Shown: positions 11,063 to 23,422 of the stretch, piece after piece
Layout: every line of letters starts with the position of its first letter
How positions within the stretch are numbered: the first letter of the stretch is position 1
Origin: Chamaecyparis obtusa
Lineage: Eukaryota > Streptophyta > Pinopsida > Cupressales > Cupressaceae
Assembly (NCBI GenBank): GCA_027943335.1
Contig: BSBK01006754.1
Location: forward strand, 276,001-340,000
Reading direction: 5' to 3'
DNA length: 64,000 nucleotides
Notes under the pieces: generated by a model
What the model was told of the DNA's origin: nothing
The model's database searches: none
The model's input: only the letters and a program-made list of their open reading frames with translations
Program-made: the position numbers and the translations under genes

Positions 11063-14000
11063 ATAGCATCATCATCCTCCGCTTTCAAGCTGATCAAGGG
11101 CAATCAAGTCGATCGACCTAGTTATGATATCATGACGGTACAGAACAGGGAGAATGACATGGCAGGTGCGCTATCGTTTGTGCCAACCGGTGTCCTCATG
11201 ACTGAAGATGTCATCGCCTTCATTCATGCGAAGCAAGAAGAATTGGGAGAAACGTACATTCAGGGCGAGTATCTCTTGCTATGCGAAGAAGGAAACCTTC
11301 CAGATCGATACGCAAAGATGGTGTCTTCTAGAATAATTAACGGAGTTTCCTACCCAACCGTCTTCAGACCAGAATGGATTCGAATGGTTGTGAGTCGTGT
11401 TCATGAACCGGGTTTCTGCTCACTAAAGGAGTAAGCACTCCAATCACAAAGGAAGACCTGCACAGAGTAACCGGGTACTGCAACAAAGGGGAAGCACTCA
11501 CTCTCAGGACCATTGCCAATGCGCTCGTCGCCAGTTGACAAAGTCAAAATCTGATAGTCGTCTGATGACCATCACCGACATTGAAGACCGAGTAGTTCGG
11601 TTCGCATCCATTGTTATAGGCTGCAAGATTTATCAATCTAGCAACTTGAACAACATACCGGGAGGAGCCATTCATGCCGCTCAACAGATATTTCATGGCA
11701 ATGCACAATACGATATCTGCGGAATGCTTCGAAATCAAATATTTGCAAATATGAAGAAGCTCGGTATTGTGAAGAAGAAATTCCTAAAATATGGGACCCT
11801 ACTGGTATGTCTTTACTTTTGTTATTCAAATTTCTTCTCGGGAATAGGAAAGGTGACATGGGCAACAAACTGGCCAGTAATGATGCAAATAAGTGATATG
11901 GCCAACCAACTGGGAAACCAGTTTGGTAAGGTAATGACCGAATACTTTGAAGCATTCCAACTAAGAATGCACGGCAGAGAAATAATTTCATCAACCATTG
12001 TTGACTCATACAAAGATGATGTATGTTTTCTAGTGTCAATCGATCACTGCACCATACAAGTTGTTGAACCAAGAACCGAGTTCGCTCCTGAGCTGGGTTA
12101 TGAGATCTCATCAAAGACATTTAAGGCATATGCAGACGCCTTGACCAAAGGTGATCTAAATCTCTCGACTTACCGGTTTGGTACCTATGAAGAAATTCAA
12201 GATAATCTGAAGAAAAGGGCACCAATCAAGAACGTATATGTCAAGAGGACACCAACACCGAAGAAGAAAACGGTGACAGAACAACCTAAGGCTCAAAGGA
12301 AGAGAGCTCAACCGGTAGCAAGCACTCAAGTAGAAGAACCTAAGGAAACCGAGGCTGAAGACACAGTTCCTCTAATCAAAAAGAGGAAATCGGGTAAACC
12401 AGTAAAGGAGGATCCACCAAGGAGAAGAAAGCCCACAATTGATGAATTTGTGGCAGGATTGAAAGATACTGGTGGAATGAGTTTAGTAGACTCAAGATAT
12501 AAGTTTGCTAATGAAGATAGGAGAAAAATTGAAGTGGTAGTGTACTGCATTCACAAGTATAATCTGCATCCTACCGAACTTCACAGGTCTATACATGATG
12601 ATCTCCTACAAATTCTTGAAGCTAGATGGAAAGCTTCAATGGACAGAGAAAAGGAGTTGAGGATTCGAGCTCTGCTAGAGGTTCAGAACCACCTCACTCT
12701 GGAAGAAGCCACTGAACAAGTTGAACTACATCAGCAAGATTTCCTTACAAAGAAGAGGATCAGTCGGATGCTTATAGGAGAAGCCGACAAGGTTCATGAG
12801 GAAGGAGTAGCCATATGGACCAAACTTCTTCAGACCCAGTAGCAAGCAATAGAAGCACGCCAAAGGACCACAGTTCCACCGGTCGTTGACACCGATGAAG
12901 GTAAAGGAGTGCTTGGAGTTGATGAACCGGTCAAAGAAAGAAATCCTACAGAACCGGTAATTGTAGACATCACTGATGACAAAGGCAATGATCCAGCTCG
13001 TCCAACTATTCTAATTTCTCTGGAGAAAGGTAAGACTCGAACTATGACTATAGATCAAATAGTTGATGAGGTAATAGATTTTGGAATAAGAGATAATGCC
13101 GCTAAATGGTATAGCGTGCTAGGAGAAGACGATCAACAGTTAGTCATAATAGCCATAGTGGGAACTTTTATGGACTACAACAGAACTCCAAGGGATTATA
13201 GGGCCAAGTTTCCTCCAGAATTAAATTATAGGCTACAAACCAAATGGAGAACCGGTCTAGGCACAAACACTAGAATCAATAAGGAGACACTATCTAAGGT
13301 TAGACCTGGTCTCAATGCAGAGAGAATCAAGCTTCTACTAGAAGAAGCCTTAATGAACATGGATACCAAGTGTAGAGTCACCAAGATTCTCAATTGATAT
13401 GAAAACGAAGTCTATAAAGATACTTTAGACTACTGGCAGCAGTATGACTTTAGTGCCCTTGAGGCAACAGGTCCACAGGATCCAACTCAAACAATACAAG
13501 CACCACCGGTTCAATTCACTTCTCATGAAGAACCTTCAACCGATAAGGAGAAAAGTCATACAGAACAGTTCACATCTGGTGAACAGGTAAATCTGGGAGA
13601 GTCATCAATCAAGATGACCACCGACAACACAACAGGTGTTGAGGAAGACATTGTTGTGGGTGATCTACACTCAGCTGAAGAGAGGCAACAGGAAGAAGTC
13701 CCACAAGATGAGCAATTGCCACAAGAAGAGAATGCTCAACCAGAAGATCAAGAGCAACCAGAAGTGGAAGAACAAGAACAACCGAAAGAGGAAGAACAGA
13801 AAGAGCAAGAAAGGCTTGAAGAAGAAGTCCTACCAAAGAAGTTGGTCTAACCAGGAAATGAGGATAAACACGAATAGGAACAACAATTCCCTGTACATAA
13901 TGAGCAAGAACAACTGGAACAGGCGAAAAGCCAAAATGAACCGGTAGATGTTCCAAGTACATCCTCATCCAAGAGGAAGCTATCATTTACTGCGGACACA

Positions 14001-14689
14001 GAAGCCAAAAGGAGAAAGGTTAGCGAGACTGTAGTTGACATCAGCAAAATGTCAACAAGGCAGCTAAAGGAGCTGACCAAGTGAAAACAAGACATGGTTC
14101 TTACAAGTGTAAAGAACATCCTGTACAACTTTGTACCTAATGCTGACATTGATGAAGATGAACTAGTGATTGATCAGCTGAAAGTATTGGCACAAGCAAT
14201 TGGTGATGACCTGACAGATCTAGAGACTGTTGCTATTGATCATTATGAGAAAAAGAGATTAGAAATTCTCAACAAGTAGATTGAAGAATTAAAGGTAACA
14301 GTATCAACCATCCTGAGTATTCTTCATCAACATTTACAAGTTGCAAATAATTTGATGGCAAGAACTTCAATTTTGATACATTCATGCAAGATATGACAGA
14401 GAAGTCATCTAAGACCTTTGAAGACATAAGAGTTTTCTCTTCTCAATTTGACATAAAGAACAAGTCTGCAACAGACTTCAGCAGAGAAATGACAAGCCTA
14501 GCTCTCATTATGAGAAAGGCATCTGAAGAGAAGACAAAGGAACATAAGACTGTAGAAGACATGGAGAACATCATTGTCTCTCTCCAAGCAGCACAGTTGC
14601 ATCTAGAACATGTAACCGGTCAATGGAACACATCTCTTCTAGCTGCAAAGAACATTTACAAAGATATTTTTGCCAAGTTACAGCTATAA
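11063..14689 (+). pseudogene. element A ORF2, unknown function, broken
   Basis: It aligns with element B 29752-33348. The B start ATG is ATA here (11063-11065). Frames run 11132-11434, 11535-12842, 12909-13397, 13614-13850, 14094-14279 and 14384-14689, separated by stops and shifts. At least one stop (TAG 12840) equals CAG in B. In order there are an N-terminal globular region, Lys/Arg-rich clusters (KRTPTPKKK), a conserved block TIDEFVAGLKD, a helical Glu/Gln-rich region, a very acidic low-complexity stretch (13614-13850), and a helical C-terminus ending KDIFAKLQL. No enzyme motif was recognised. It occupies the place of pol. An accessory or envelope-like role is only a guess. Confidence 0.6.
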
Positions 14690-14881
14690 ACCCTTTGTCC
14701 TATGGAGGCAAAAAGGGGAAGAAGAATAAGCAGAAGAGAAAGCATCAGAACAAGGGAAAGCATCAGAACAGGGGAAGTTTGCAAACAGAAGAGAGAAGAG
14801 CTGAAGTGTACAATACACAGGGTAGCAGTCTACAAAACAGGGAATCAATGTGATAAGTGAATAATGCTTTTGCCACCAATG

Positions 14882-14895
14882 ACAAAGGGGAAGAT
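14882..14895 (+). promoter_or_regulatory. polypurine tract of element A
   Basis: ACAAAGGGGAAGAT abuts the 3' LTR start TGTTAGC. The same tract precedes the 3' LTR of element B. Confidence 0.75.
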
Positions 14896-17760
14896 TGTTA
14901 GCAAATTTATGTTGTCATTAGTGAAGATAGATGCAAACACCATTCTCATCGGTAAAGGTTCACCGGTTGATCACTTATCTTTCCTTATGGCCACCGATAG
15001 AATAGACAGAAAACACCGGTAGACTAGAAACATAGTATATGCACCGGTAGATTAAACAGAAGTAATGCACCAGTAGATTAAACAAAGGTAATACTCCAGT
15101 AGACCGAACAGATTACATAGTACCGGTATTATATTTCATACAGGGATGGACCGGGTATAAGATTGATACCGATCGATTGCATATAAATCCGCACCGGATT
15201 ATGCGGAGCAGTTTCAATTAAAACCGGATTATACGGAACACCCACCGTTCAAAACTAAAGTTGGTTGTTTAACAGCAGTTGATATTATTTCTACGCGAAT
15301 GTTTTCAAGGTAAACTTCAGATCAGAATGCAAAGCTTTACTGCTAGTTGCATGATTTAATGTTGACTTTACAGCTTGGCGGTTCTACAAGTTAAGGGTTT
15401 CACTGAGATAAGCTCTTGTATAAAGACAGGTCATAGGACGCAAGGAAAAGTGTTGTTGATAGCTGTTGAATATACAAAGCAGAAGAGAGATACCTTCTGA
15501 GAGAAGTGCTACAGTCACAAAGGTGAAAGGCAGAAAGGATCAACATCCAAGCATATCAATGAGATCAACAGGTATGATCTAAGCAGACAAAGAGTATCAA
15601 TTGAGATCATTGCTTTTATTGGTTAAAGCAGTTTCAAATCCCTTAAACAGGGTGAACCCTAGCAGGTTCTTTTTGTAAAAATCCTTTAACCGGGTGACAT
15701 CTTAATGTCATGTCCCCATTTTGGTTGACATCATTTGGCGTGCGGGATCAGTCTATCACGGGCTCTCATAGACTGATAGTGATGAGGAGAGAGTCATCTC
15801 GTGATCATTTGGAGATCAATTGATTGCATATTGTTGTTAGAGCCTACGTTCAGTAGAGCCTACATCCAGTCCGAGCCTACATTCGGTTGTAGTTGGGCCT
15901 ACATTCAGTTATGAGCCTACATTGTTATAATTTTGAGTTGAGAAAAGCACTTTTATATTATAATGTTATTTTATTATAAAGTGCATTATACTTGGATGTT
16001 TCTAGAAGTTCTTAGTAACTTCTTAGAAAAGTAAATAAATAGAGGGCTTGGGCATTCATTTTGACATGCTTGGATTTGGGATTTCTTCTACTTCTTCCAT
16101 TGTGAAGCAATTTGTAGACTTTTGGTCTGCAAATATCATTCGATCTTTGGGAACGATCACTCCCCTAGATTGGCATAACTGAGGTAGTGAAATATCTACT
16201 GAAGGGTTGCATTATTGGAGTTGGTACTCAGTCAATTCATGTTGAACTTCATTGAGAATTGATGTAAGGGTTTGCAATTGTGGGAATAAGGGTTTGAATT
16301 CATCATTTGCATTGGTGAATCCTTTTGGTGAAGATTGGATATCAATTTGGTGCATTTTCAGAGTAGTCCATACCAGGGTTTGGACTCACATATTTACTCA
16401 TAACTTCATAACCGGCTGGAGAATAATTTTATGCATTTGGGGAATGATACTTCATTCCTAGGTGCCCCTATTTGGACCATTTTCGGTACCTAACATCCAG
16501 CAAAGAATTTTATGCAGGAGCCATACAGTACAGCCCAGGTACAGCCTGCATCTGGTAGCAGTACGGCAAAAGTACAGGGGTGCAGATTTGGGGTGGCGTC
16601 ATCAGCAATTGTCATCATCAACTCGGTCAACAGCAGTGCATCATTCCCAGGTTCATTTCATGTGTTTATATGTTGATGTTTGATGTAAAAATTGCATTTA
16701 AGGTGGCACTGTTACAACAGTCAAGAATTTGTTATGATCAGTCACTGTTTCTCATCATGGTAATTGAAATGACATAGCAAGGAAAGAGCATTGGATTGTC
16801 ATAGTTAAATGAAGTGCATTGTATGGTTTGTCATTACCATAGTTCATTGTATTATGTTGAAACAGTCCATTGTACTCTCAGAATTCAGTCATTAGACTTG
16901 GGAAATATAATCATTGCATTAATAGGAGAGTATCTCATTATTGTTATAGTTCATTGCTAGATGCCAAGTGATTGGAATTTCTGAATATTGTTTTGGTACT
17001 ATTATTACATCATTGCATTAGTGAGCATTTGTATTGGGTATTCAGTTGTATGCCAACTGTTTGACAAAATGTCAATAGTTGTAGTTGTGCTTATCAGCAT
17101 ATAGGTTGCATACCAACTGTTTGTGAAAATGCCTCTTGGCTGTAGGTGTGTGATTACATCAGGATTACATGCATTTGTACTTGAAAAGGAATAAATATAA
17201 GTTGCATATCATTTAGACTTTCTATTAGTTACTTTGCAACCATTTGCAATCATTAAAACATCATTGGTACCAAACAATCAAATCAAAACAAGCAGACATC
17301 AGCAAAATCAGGTTGCAAGGAAAGTGTTTGACGAAATTACTCAGTCCAGCATTGGAGATTTTAGTGGCCTTTATAGTAAGGGTCATTACACTTAACTGGT
17401 GTTTTCAAGTCCTTTTGCAAGGCGACTCCTTACAAGGTCAAGATCTTAACCGGTCTTATATCAAATCCCTTTACCGGGTAGCACTCTAACAAGTGCTTTG
17501 CAAGTTCCTAACAGGGCGCCTTCATTCTACAGTAGTGAAGTTGTGAGCTTTGTGTCACCGTGGTTTCTTCCTTCTAACTAAGGGTTTCCACGTATACATA
17601 ATGTGTTGATCTGTGTATTTCTATTTATGCTTGTGAATGGTTGTTTATATTCTACTTATCTTGCAAGAATAATTAAACAAGTGTTGAATTAGAATAGAAA
17701 TAGCATTTACTGATTCACCCCCCCCCCCCCCACCCTCTCAGTAACCAATTAGGAATAACA
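14896..17760 (+). repeat. 3' LTR of element A, interrupted by solo LTR G1
   Basis: Excluding G1 and its duplicated cttaa, this is about 1175 bp and matches 8099-9239. Relative to the 5' LTR there is an additional short unit near 15070-15100 (GTAGATTAAAC repeat). Many differences fall in CCGG contexts (for example ACCGGT versus ACCAGT). The poly-C run is longer here (17719 onwards). Confidence 0.85.
15706..17390 (+). repeat. solo LTR G1
   Basis: TGTCATGTCCCC...GGTCATTACA, 1685 bp, flanked by perfect 5-bp duplications cttaa at 15701-15705 and 17391-17395. It aligns with G2 (46893-48479) and, inverted, with G3 (52529-54123). The 5' part has degenerate repeats of GAGCCTACATTCAGT (about 15840-15930). 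No internal element sequence remains, so it is the product of LTR-LTR recombination. Confidence 0.9.
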
Positions 17761-18074
17761 TTTTTCTCTCCATTTAATATTTGCTCCTATATATGCTTTT
17801 TCCTCATGATCCACTATGGGGTTAAATTCTTTGATATAATATATTTTTTTCCACCCATTATATTTTGACCATATGATACTTTGAAATTTTTTCCTAACAA
17901 ACTTCTTTATTTCTTTATTGCTGACTAGGGCACTCTTGGATGTTAACATCCCATTTTTTCATCCATTTGTCGTTTTGCTTCATCCACGTGCTCTTTTTTC
18001 TATCCAATCTTTCTTTCGTGATTAACTTAGGCCAGCGGTGACTTTCCATACTTTGAGTTTTCTTTAGATAACTC
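17761..18074 (-). mobile_element. LINE fragment, middle (between elements A and D)
   Basis: The minus-strand frame 17949-17761 leads directly into the protein of the 8093-7785 fragment once element A is removed. Upstream, minus-strand residues ending KKTQSMESHRWPK run from about 18080, continuous with TFPLEASAMIRFLSYL encoded at 24270-24239 on the far side of D. This stretch is the linker between reverse transcriptase and the C-terminal Cys/His domain. It carries one stop (around 17950). Confidence 0.7.
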
Positions 18075-18816
18075 TGTTGAAATTCTGTAGCAGCGACAGA
18101 GACTTAATTAGATCTTCCTTGCTACTGTCTTTATGATACTCTTGATGTAATCGCACTTTTAATGTCTTTAGTTCATATAACCGTCGTTGGTGGTTAAGCA
18201 CAGTTGTAACCACCAACAACAGTCATGTTGATTTTACCTTGTGCATTATATGTTACCGTTAAGTGGTTCCTATTATCTACATTGTGTGATTCACCACATT
18301 ACATCTTTGCCAACCGTCTCTTGGGATTGGGCTTCCTCTCCTTTTGTAACGAACAAGGTGATGGCGCTTCACCTTGCTGGGTGTAACGCCAAGCAAGGTG
18401 AAGTGTCACCTCCCTTGACGTATTGATTATCATCGCATGTATTCACATCGGATTTTTGCAGTTTTTCATAGAATGCTATGCTAAGTGTGTAATGCAGAAA
18501 AAGCTTCACAGAGAGTGAATCTTCGAGTGTGCCGAGTCTCTATGTGTATGCTCAATCAATGAGCCGAGTCTCTGCAGGAATGCTCAACCAACTGTCTCTA
18601 TGTGTGCGTTCTTCCAGTGAGTCATTTTGCGTTGCTATTTACCATTCTCGTGAGATTCTTCACATGTATTTTTACATTGAATATCAATAAAGAGATACTA
18701 TTTAGTGGGCTGGGTCGTTTCCCTTTGCAAAGAGGGTTTTTCCCAGGGTAATTCTAGCGTATTCATTTTATTTGCTCTCTCTTATTCTGTCTATCTTTCT
18801 AGTTCAATTTTCTACA
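18075..18816 (+). repeat. 5' LTR of element D
   Basis: TGTTGAAATT...TTTCTACA, 742 bp. It contains short direct repeats of a GCCGAGTCTCTG...ATGCTCAA unit (about 18530-18600), fewer than the 3' LTR has. Confidence 0.9.
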
Positions 18817-18830
18817 TGGTATCAGATCAG
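18817..18830 (+). promoter_or_regulatory. primer binding site of element D
   Basis: TGGTATCAGATCAG directly follows the LTR. It is an initiator tRNA-Met type site. Confidence 0.8.
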
Positions 18831-18896
18831 GTTTAAGAATTTCAATCCAGAACCAGAAAGACCTCTTTCACATTCTTTTATTCTCCTCGCTCCATC

Positions 18897-19805
18897 ATGG
18901 TCAACGGTTTAAAGGTCGATGACAAACTTGACGGTTCTTCCAACTTCTCCTCGTGGAAGTTTAGAATTCTGATCGCTCTAGAGGAGAACGATCTTCTTGC
19001 TTATGTAAATTCTGACCTAGAAGAACCTTCCGATGATGCTGAGAAAACACTGTGGAAAAAGAACAGAGTGATGGCTAAGAAAATTCTGATTGATTCAGTG
19101 AAGAATCATCTAGTTCTCATTATTTCCAAATTGTCATCAGCAAGTGAGATGTTTCAAACCTTGAAAGATCTATATGAGTTCAACAATACAAGCAAGGCGT
19201 TAGCCTTGAGACGTCAGATCCTTCACATTAAAATGGCTCGAGGAGAATCTGTGATATCCTACTTCATAAAAATCATAGAACTCAAGGACCAGCTGAGTGC
19301 TATTGGTGACTCTATCCCGGACAAAGACTTGGTCATCCTTGCCATGAATGGTCTCCCCTACTCTTGGAAATCATTTATCCAAGGCATCAGTGGACGAGAT
19401 GATCTCCCTAAATTTGACAGATTGAGAGCTGACTGCATTCAAGAAGAATCCAGACTTGAGGCTAGAGGAAATGGTCGCAAAAGTCATCATGAAGATGATC
19501 AAGTGCTAACAGCCCACACCTCTAAAGGAAAAGGAAAGAAAACATATTTCAAGAGTTCCAGAGATAACAATTCACATTCAGCCTCTTCCCACAAAAGAAA
19601 GAAGATTGACATCTCAAAAGTTCAGTGCTTCAGATGCGACAAGTTTGGTCACTATGCTAGAGATTGCACCCTAAGGCTGAAGCCTCAAGCCTCTGCTGCA
19701 CTTGTTGAAGCCTCCTCTCCTAAGAGGGAATCATGTGACGAACCTGAGGGATTTTGTTTCATCTCTGCTTTATCCAACAACATTCCCACCAACAGTGACA
19801 CCTAG
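18897..19805 (+). CDS. element D Gag
   Basis: 302 codons, from ATG 18897 to TAG 19803-19805. The N-terminal half is a copia Gag domain (UBN2 type; DGSSNFSSWKFRI near residue 12, later LYEFNNTSKALALRRQILHIKM). A basic Ser/Lys-rich linker follows, then one CCHC knuckle, CFRCDKFGHYARDC, near residue 250. It would form the virus-like particle and bind element RNA. The stop probably replaces a Trp codon (TGG to TAG), because the same frame continues into the protease without a shift. Confidence 0.85.
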   Translation: MVNGLKVDDKLDGSSNFSSWKFRILIALEENDLLAYVNSDLEEPSDDAEKTLWKKNRVMAKKILIDSVKNHLVLIISKLSSASEMFQTLKDLYEFNNTSKALALRRQILHIKMARGESVISYFIKIIELKDQLSAIGDSIPDKDLVILAMNGLPYSWKSFIQGISGRDDLPKFDRLRADCIQEESRLEARGNGRKSHHEDDQVLTAHTSKGKGKKTYFKSSRDNNSHSASSHKRKKIDISKVQCFRCDKFGHYARDCTLRLKPQASAALVEASSPKRESCDEPEGFCFISALSNNIPTNSDT

Positions 19806-21118
19806 CTAATTGATAGTGGAGCTTCACGTCACATCACCGGTTACCGTGACCACCTTTTCAACCTTAGAGAAAAGGATTCACACCTTCAAGTGATAATTGG
19901 AGATGATGCTAGCTATTCAGTAAAAGGGGTTGGTTCCACTTCCTTCCAACTTGATTCAGGCATTTCTCTTCACTTAAGTGATGTTCTCTTTGCTCCTGGC
20001 ATTAAGAGCAACTTGATATCAATTTCAGCTCTTGAAGACAAAGGATATCATGTATCTTTCATTGATGGTAAAGTCCTTGCATGGAACAAGAACTCAAATT
20101 TCCTTTCAGCCTGTGAGATTGAAGTTCGTCATGACAGCCTTTACAAGCTCTCAGCCCGCCCTATTCAAGCTCTTAATCATTGTTCCTCAAATCCAAATGT
20201 TCTTTGGCACAAGAGATTTGGACATTTAAATTTCAAAACCCTAGCCTCTATGGACAAGGCTGTCATAGGCCTTCCTAAGCTGAATAAGGATCATGAAGGA
20301 ATCTGCAAGGGATGTGCTCTATGTAAGAATACTAAGAGTACATTTCATAGTAGTGATCTAGAGCTAAAGGCATTTTAGATTTAATTCATTCAGATTTATG
20401 TGGCCCCATGTCTATTGCATCTCTTAGTGTTTTTTGGTATTATATTACTTTCATTGATGACTTCTCTCGCAAGTGTTGGATCTACTTCCTTAAGTCAAAA
20501 GAATCAGATGAGGTATTGTCCCGTTTTAAGACATTCAAGGCCTTGGTTGAAAACACTACTGAGAAAAGGATCAAGACCTTGAGATTTGATAACGGTGGAG
20601 AATTTGTATCCAGAGTCTTTCATAAATTTTGTGCTGATGCTGGGATCAAGAGGGAGCTCTGCGTTCCCTATAACCCTCAACAAAATGGTGTGGCTGAAAG
20701 AAAGAACAGGACCATTGTTGAAGCAGCGAAAGCAATGATTCATGATCAACATATTCCTACCTTCTTATGGGCTGAAGCATGCAGTACAGCTGTCTTCTTT
20801 CATAATCGCAACCCCCATCAAATTCTTGGAAACATGTCTCCTGAACAGGCCTTCTCGGGATCAAATCCAGACATTAGCTTCTTCAAAAAAATTCGCTGCC
20901 CAGTAGTCATTCACATTCCAAAAGAGAAAAGATCCAAATTAGAACCTTCAGGCAAGAAAGAATTCTTTGCTAGTTACAATGATTCTTCTAAAGCCTTCAG
21001 AATTTATTTGCCTAGTCAAAGGCAAATTGAGATCAGTAGAGATGTCATTTTTTATGAAGATATGGCTTGCAAGCTTCCCAAAGAATCTAACATTGTAGTT
21101 GATGAGGAAGATCTTTAA
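19806..21118 (+). pseudogene. element D protease and integrase
   Basis: Same frame as gag at first. The protease active site LIDSGASRHITG lies at 19806-19842, and the GAG-pre-integrase Zn motif with WHKRFGHL and C-x2-C lies at about 20205-20330. A frameshift near 20370 leads to the integrase core in another frame. The catalytic acids are seen as HSDLCGP (20391-20410), FDNGGEF (about 20585) and the Glu of NGVAERKNR (about 20685). The frame ends at TAA 21116-21118, readable as a CAA to TAA change. All three integrase acids survive, but the ORF is broken. Confidence 0.85.
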
Positions 21119-22965
21119 CTCCCTCAAGATCTCACCATGGTTGATCCGAATTCTCCTTCAAAGGTTGAGAGGGAGTATGAAGACCCTATTGATCCTGCTC
21201 CCCTTCATGCACTAGTTGATCCCACAGGTCCCAAATCTTCTTCCACCAATAAGAAGAGACCCCTATGGGCTACAAACATTGTGGAAGAAGCTACACCTTT
21301 CGCAGTCCCTCGAAGGACCTTCGGAGAAAGCAAACGGCCTCACAAGTTTACTGGTTATGTTGCATTGATGAGTCACATAATTTCTTCTGAACCTCCTAAT
21401 GTTGAGGAGAGATGCCATGGTGGAAGAATACCAATCCATCATACAGAATGACATGTGGGACATTGTCCCTAGGCCTTAAGACAAATCAGTTGTCTCATCT
21501 AAATGGTTATTCAAGATTAAGCATGCAGCTAATGGGAGCATAGACAAGTACAAGGCACGATTTGTAGCTAGAGGTTTTTCGCAAAAGAAAGGTATAGACT
21601 ATGATGAGACCTTTGCACCAGTGGCTCGCTACACCTCCATCAAAACCATTATTGCCATAGCTGCAATTAAAGGCTGGAAACTTCACCAGATGGATGTGAA
21701 AACAGCATTCCTGAATGGAGTCATTGAAGAAGAAGTCTATTTGGAACAACCAGAAGGGTTCATTATCCATGACAGAGCATCTCATGTGTATAAGCTGAAA
21801 AGAGTCATGTATGGACTCAAACAAGCATCACGTGCTTGGTATGAGAGAATTGACAAATATCTTTTGAGTTTAGGCTTTCAAAAGAATGTTGTTGATCCTA
21901 ATTTATACTTAAAGCTTCATGATGATAAAATTATGATCTTAGTCCTATATGTAGATGATTTGTTTCTCACAGGCAATAATGATCTCATCATCACATGCAA
22001 TGAGTTAATTTCAAATTTTGAAATGAAAGACTTTGGCATGTTATACACTATTTCCTTGGTCTTGAAGTATGGCAGAGCTCAAATGACATCATCCTAAGTC
22101 AAGGGAAGTGCGCTATTGATATCCTGAAAAGGTTTGGTATGTTGGACTGTAAATCCATGGTGACTCCCATGGAAGGGAATCTGAAAAGGCTTCATGATGA
22201 TTCAATTAATTCAGATTTGGTTGATCCCTCCATGTATAGTCAACTCATTGGTTCCTTAATATACTTGGTCAACACAACACCTGACATATGTTTTGTCGTC
22301 AATTCATTAAGTCAATTCATGTGTGAACCAAGACATATTCACCTTGTGGCAGCCAAATATGTATTGAGATATGTTTGTGGTACTATTGGATATGGACTTA
22401 AGTACTCTTCTTGCACCAAGCTGAAGTTGCAAGGATTCTCTGTTCTGATTGGGCAAGTTGTGTGTCTGATAGGAAGAGCACTTCAGGTAGTTGTTTCAAC
22501 CTTGGTTCCGCCGTGATTTCCTGGAGCAGCAGGAAACAGTCCTGTGTAGCTCAAAGCATAGCTGAGGCGGAATATGTAGCAGCATGTATGGCTGCCAAAG
22601 AAGCTGTATGGCTTCACAAATTGCTTGGAGGATTGTTTGGATAGCCTCTCGAGCCCTCTGTGATCATGTGTGATAACCAAAGCTGCATAAAGCTTTCAAT
22701 CAACCCAGTGTTTCATGACAGGTCCAAACACATGGAAATCAAGTTTCATTACTTGAGAGACATGGTGCAAAGAAATGCAGTTGAAATGAAATATATTCTT
22801 ACTGAAGAGCAAACTGCGGACATACTCACCAAGCCACTTCCGAGACAGAAATTTTGTTACTTTCGAGAACAGCTTGGTTTAGTGGAAAATGAGGCCCTTG
22901 TTGAGAAGACACCTCAACCGGAGTGTTCCATCTCTTATATGCATTCTTCTCTGGGAGAAGTTTGA
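21119..22965 (+). pseudogene. element D reverse transcriptase and RNase H
   Basis: The copia reverse transcriptase is spread over three frames. KARFVARGFSQKKGIDYDETF starts near 21550, MDVKTAFLNG near 21690, and the catalytic LYVDDLFLTG near 21945. There are shifts near 21450, 22050-22140 and 22400. RNase H follows (DRKSTSGSCF, AEAEYVAA, and DNQSCIKL near 22670, then HIEIK-like MEIKFHYLRD). The C-terminus LTEEQTADILTKPLP is typical of copia. A TAG at 22642 probably replaces CAG. It makes cDNA and removes the RNA template in active relatives. Confidence 0.85.
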
Positions 22966-23180
22966 GGTGAAAGCCCTTGGCTCACCCTCTGCGAGTAGGC
23001 AAGATGATTAATGCATTCTTCTCTAGGAGAAGTTTGAGGTGAAAGCCCTTGATCCACCCTCTACGAGTAGGTATGGTGGAATCACCCTTTGCGAGTAGGC
23101 AAGGTGATAATGCATTCTTCTTAGGGAGAAGTTTGAGGTGAAAGCCCTTGATCCACCCTCTGGGAGCAGCCATAGTGGAA
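22941..23180 (+). repeat. tandem repeats before the 3' LTR of element D
   Basis: Three imperfect units start GCATTCTTCT at 22941, 23013 and 23112. Each carries GGGAGAAGTTTGAGGTGAAA, CCCTTG and CACCCTCTG-GAGTAGG. Further partial copies of CACCCTCTGGGA lie to about 23290. Non-coding. Confidence 0.75.
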
Positions 23181-23410
23181 GTCATTTATGTGAATTCCAT
23201 GATTTTGTTGTGATCATTTATATTCATGCTCTAGAAACAGCTATGATGGATGTTTTATTATTATCATTCTTCACCCTCTGGGATTAGCTATGGTGAACTC
23301 CTTTGTATGAAGATAACTAAATTTAAATACATTGAGATTATCTATTGATGTTGATTCTTTTGCAGTTGAGTGCATTTGTCCAGGTGAACTTCTCCAAAAG
23401 TCTGTCTCTC

Positions 23411-23422
23411 GCTAAGAGGGAG
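23411..23422 (+). promoter_or_regulatory. polypurine tract of element D
   Basis: GCTAAGAGGGAG abuts the 3' LTR. Confidence 0.65.

Larger units (their letters stand above)
8099..17760 (+). mobile_element. element A: pol-less LTR retrotransposon with Gag-like ORF1 and novel ORF2
   Basis: The LTRs are 8099-9239 and 14896-17760, the latter containing solo LTR G1. A TTGGTATCAGAGC primer site directly follows the 5' LTR, and AAAGGGGAAGAT directly precedes the 3' LTR. The flanks share tttttc. The internal region has ORF1 (9298-10662) and ORF2 (11063-14689). No protease, reverse transcriptase, RNase H or integrase motif was seen in any frame. It is closely related to element B. The insertion site is inside a LINE coding frame. 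Confidence 0.85.

Noticed and set aside
11638..12120. 160-codon minus-strand open frame
   Set aside because: It is antisense to ORF2 of element A, whose plus-strand frame is conserved in element B.
17719..17734. Long poly-C run
   Set aside because: It is a variable homopolymer that sits at the same place in all A/B LTRs. It may vary by assembly or polymerase slippage and needs no separate explanation.
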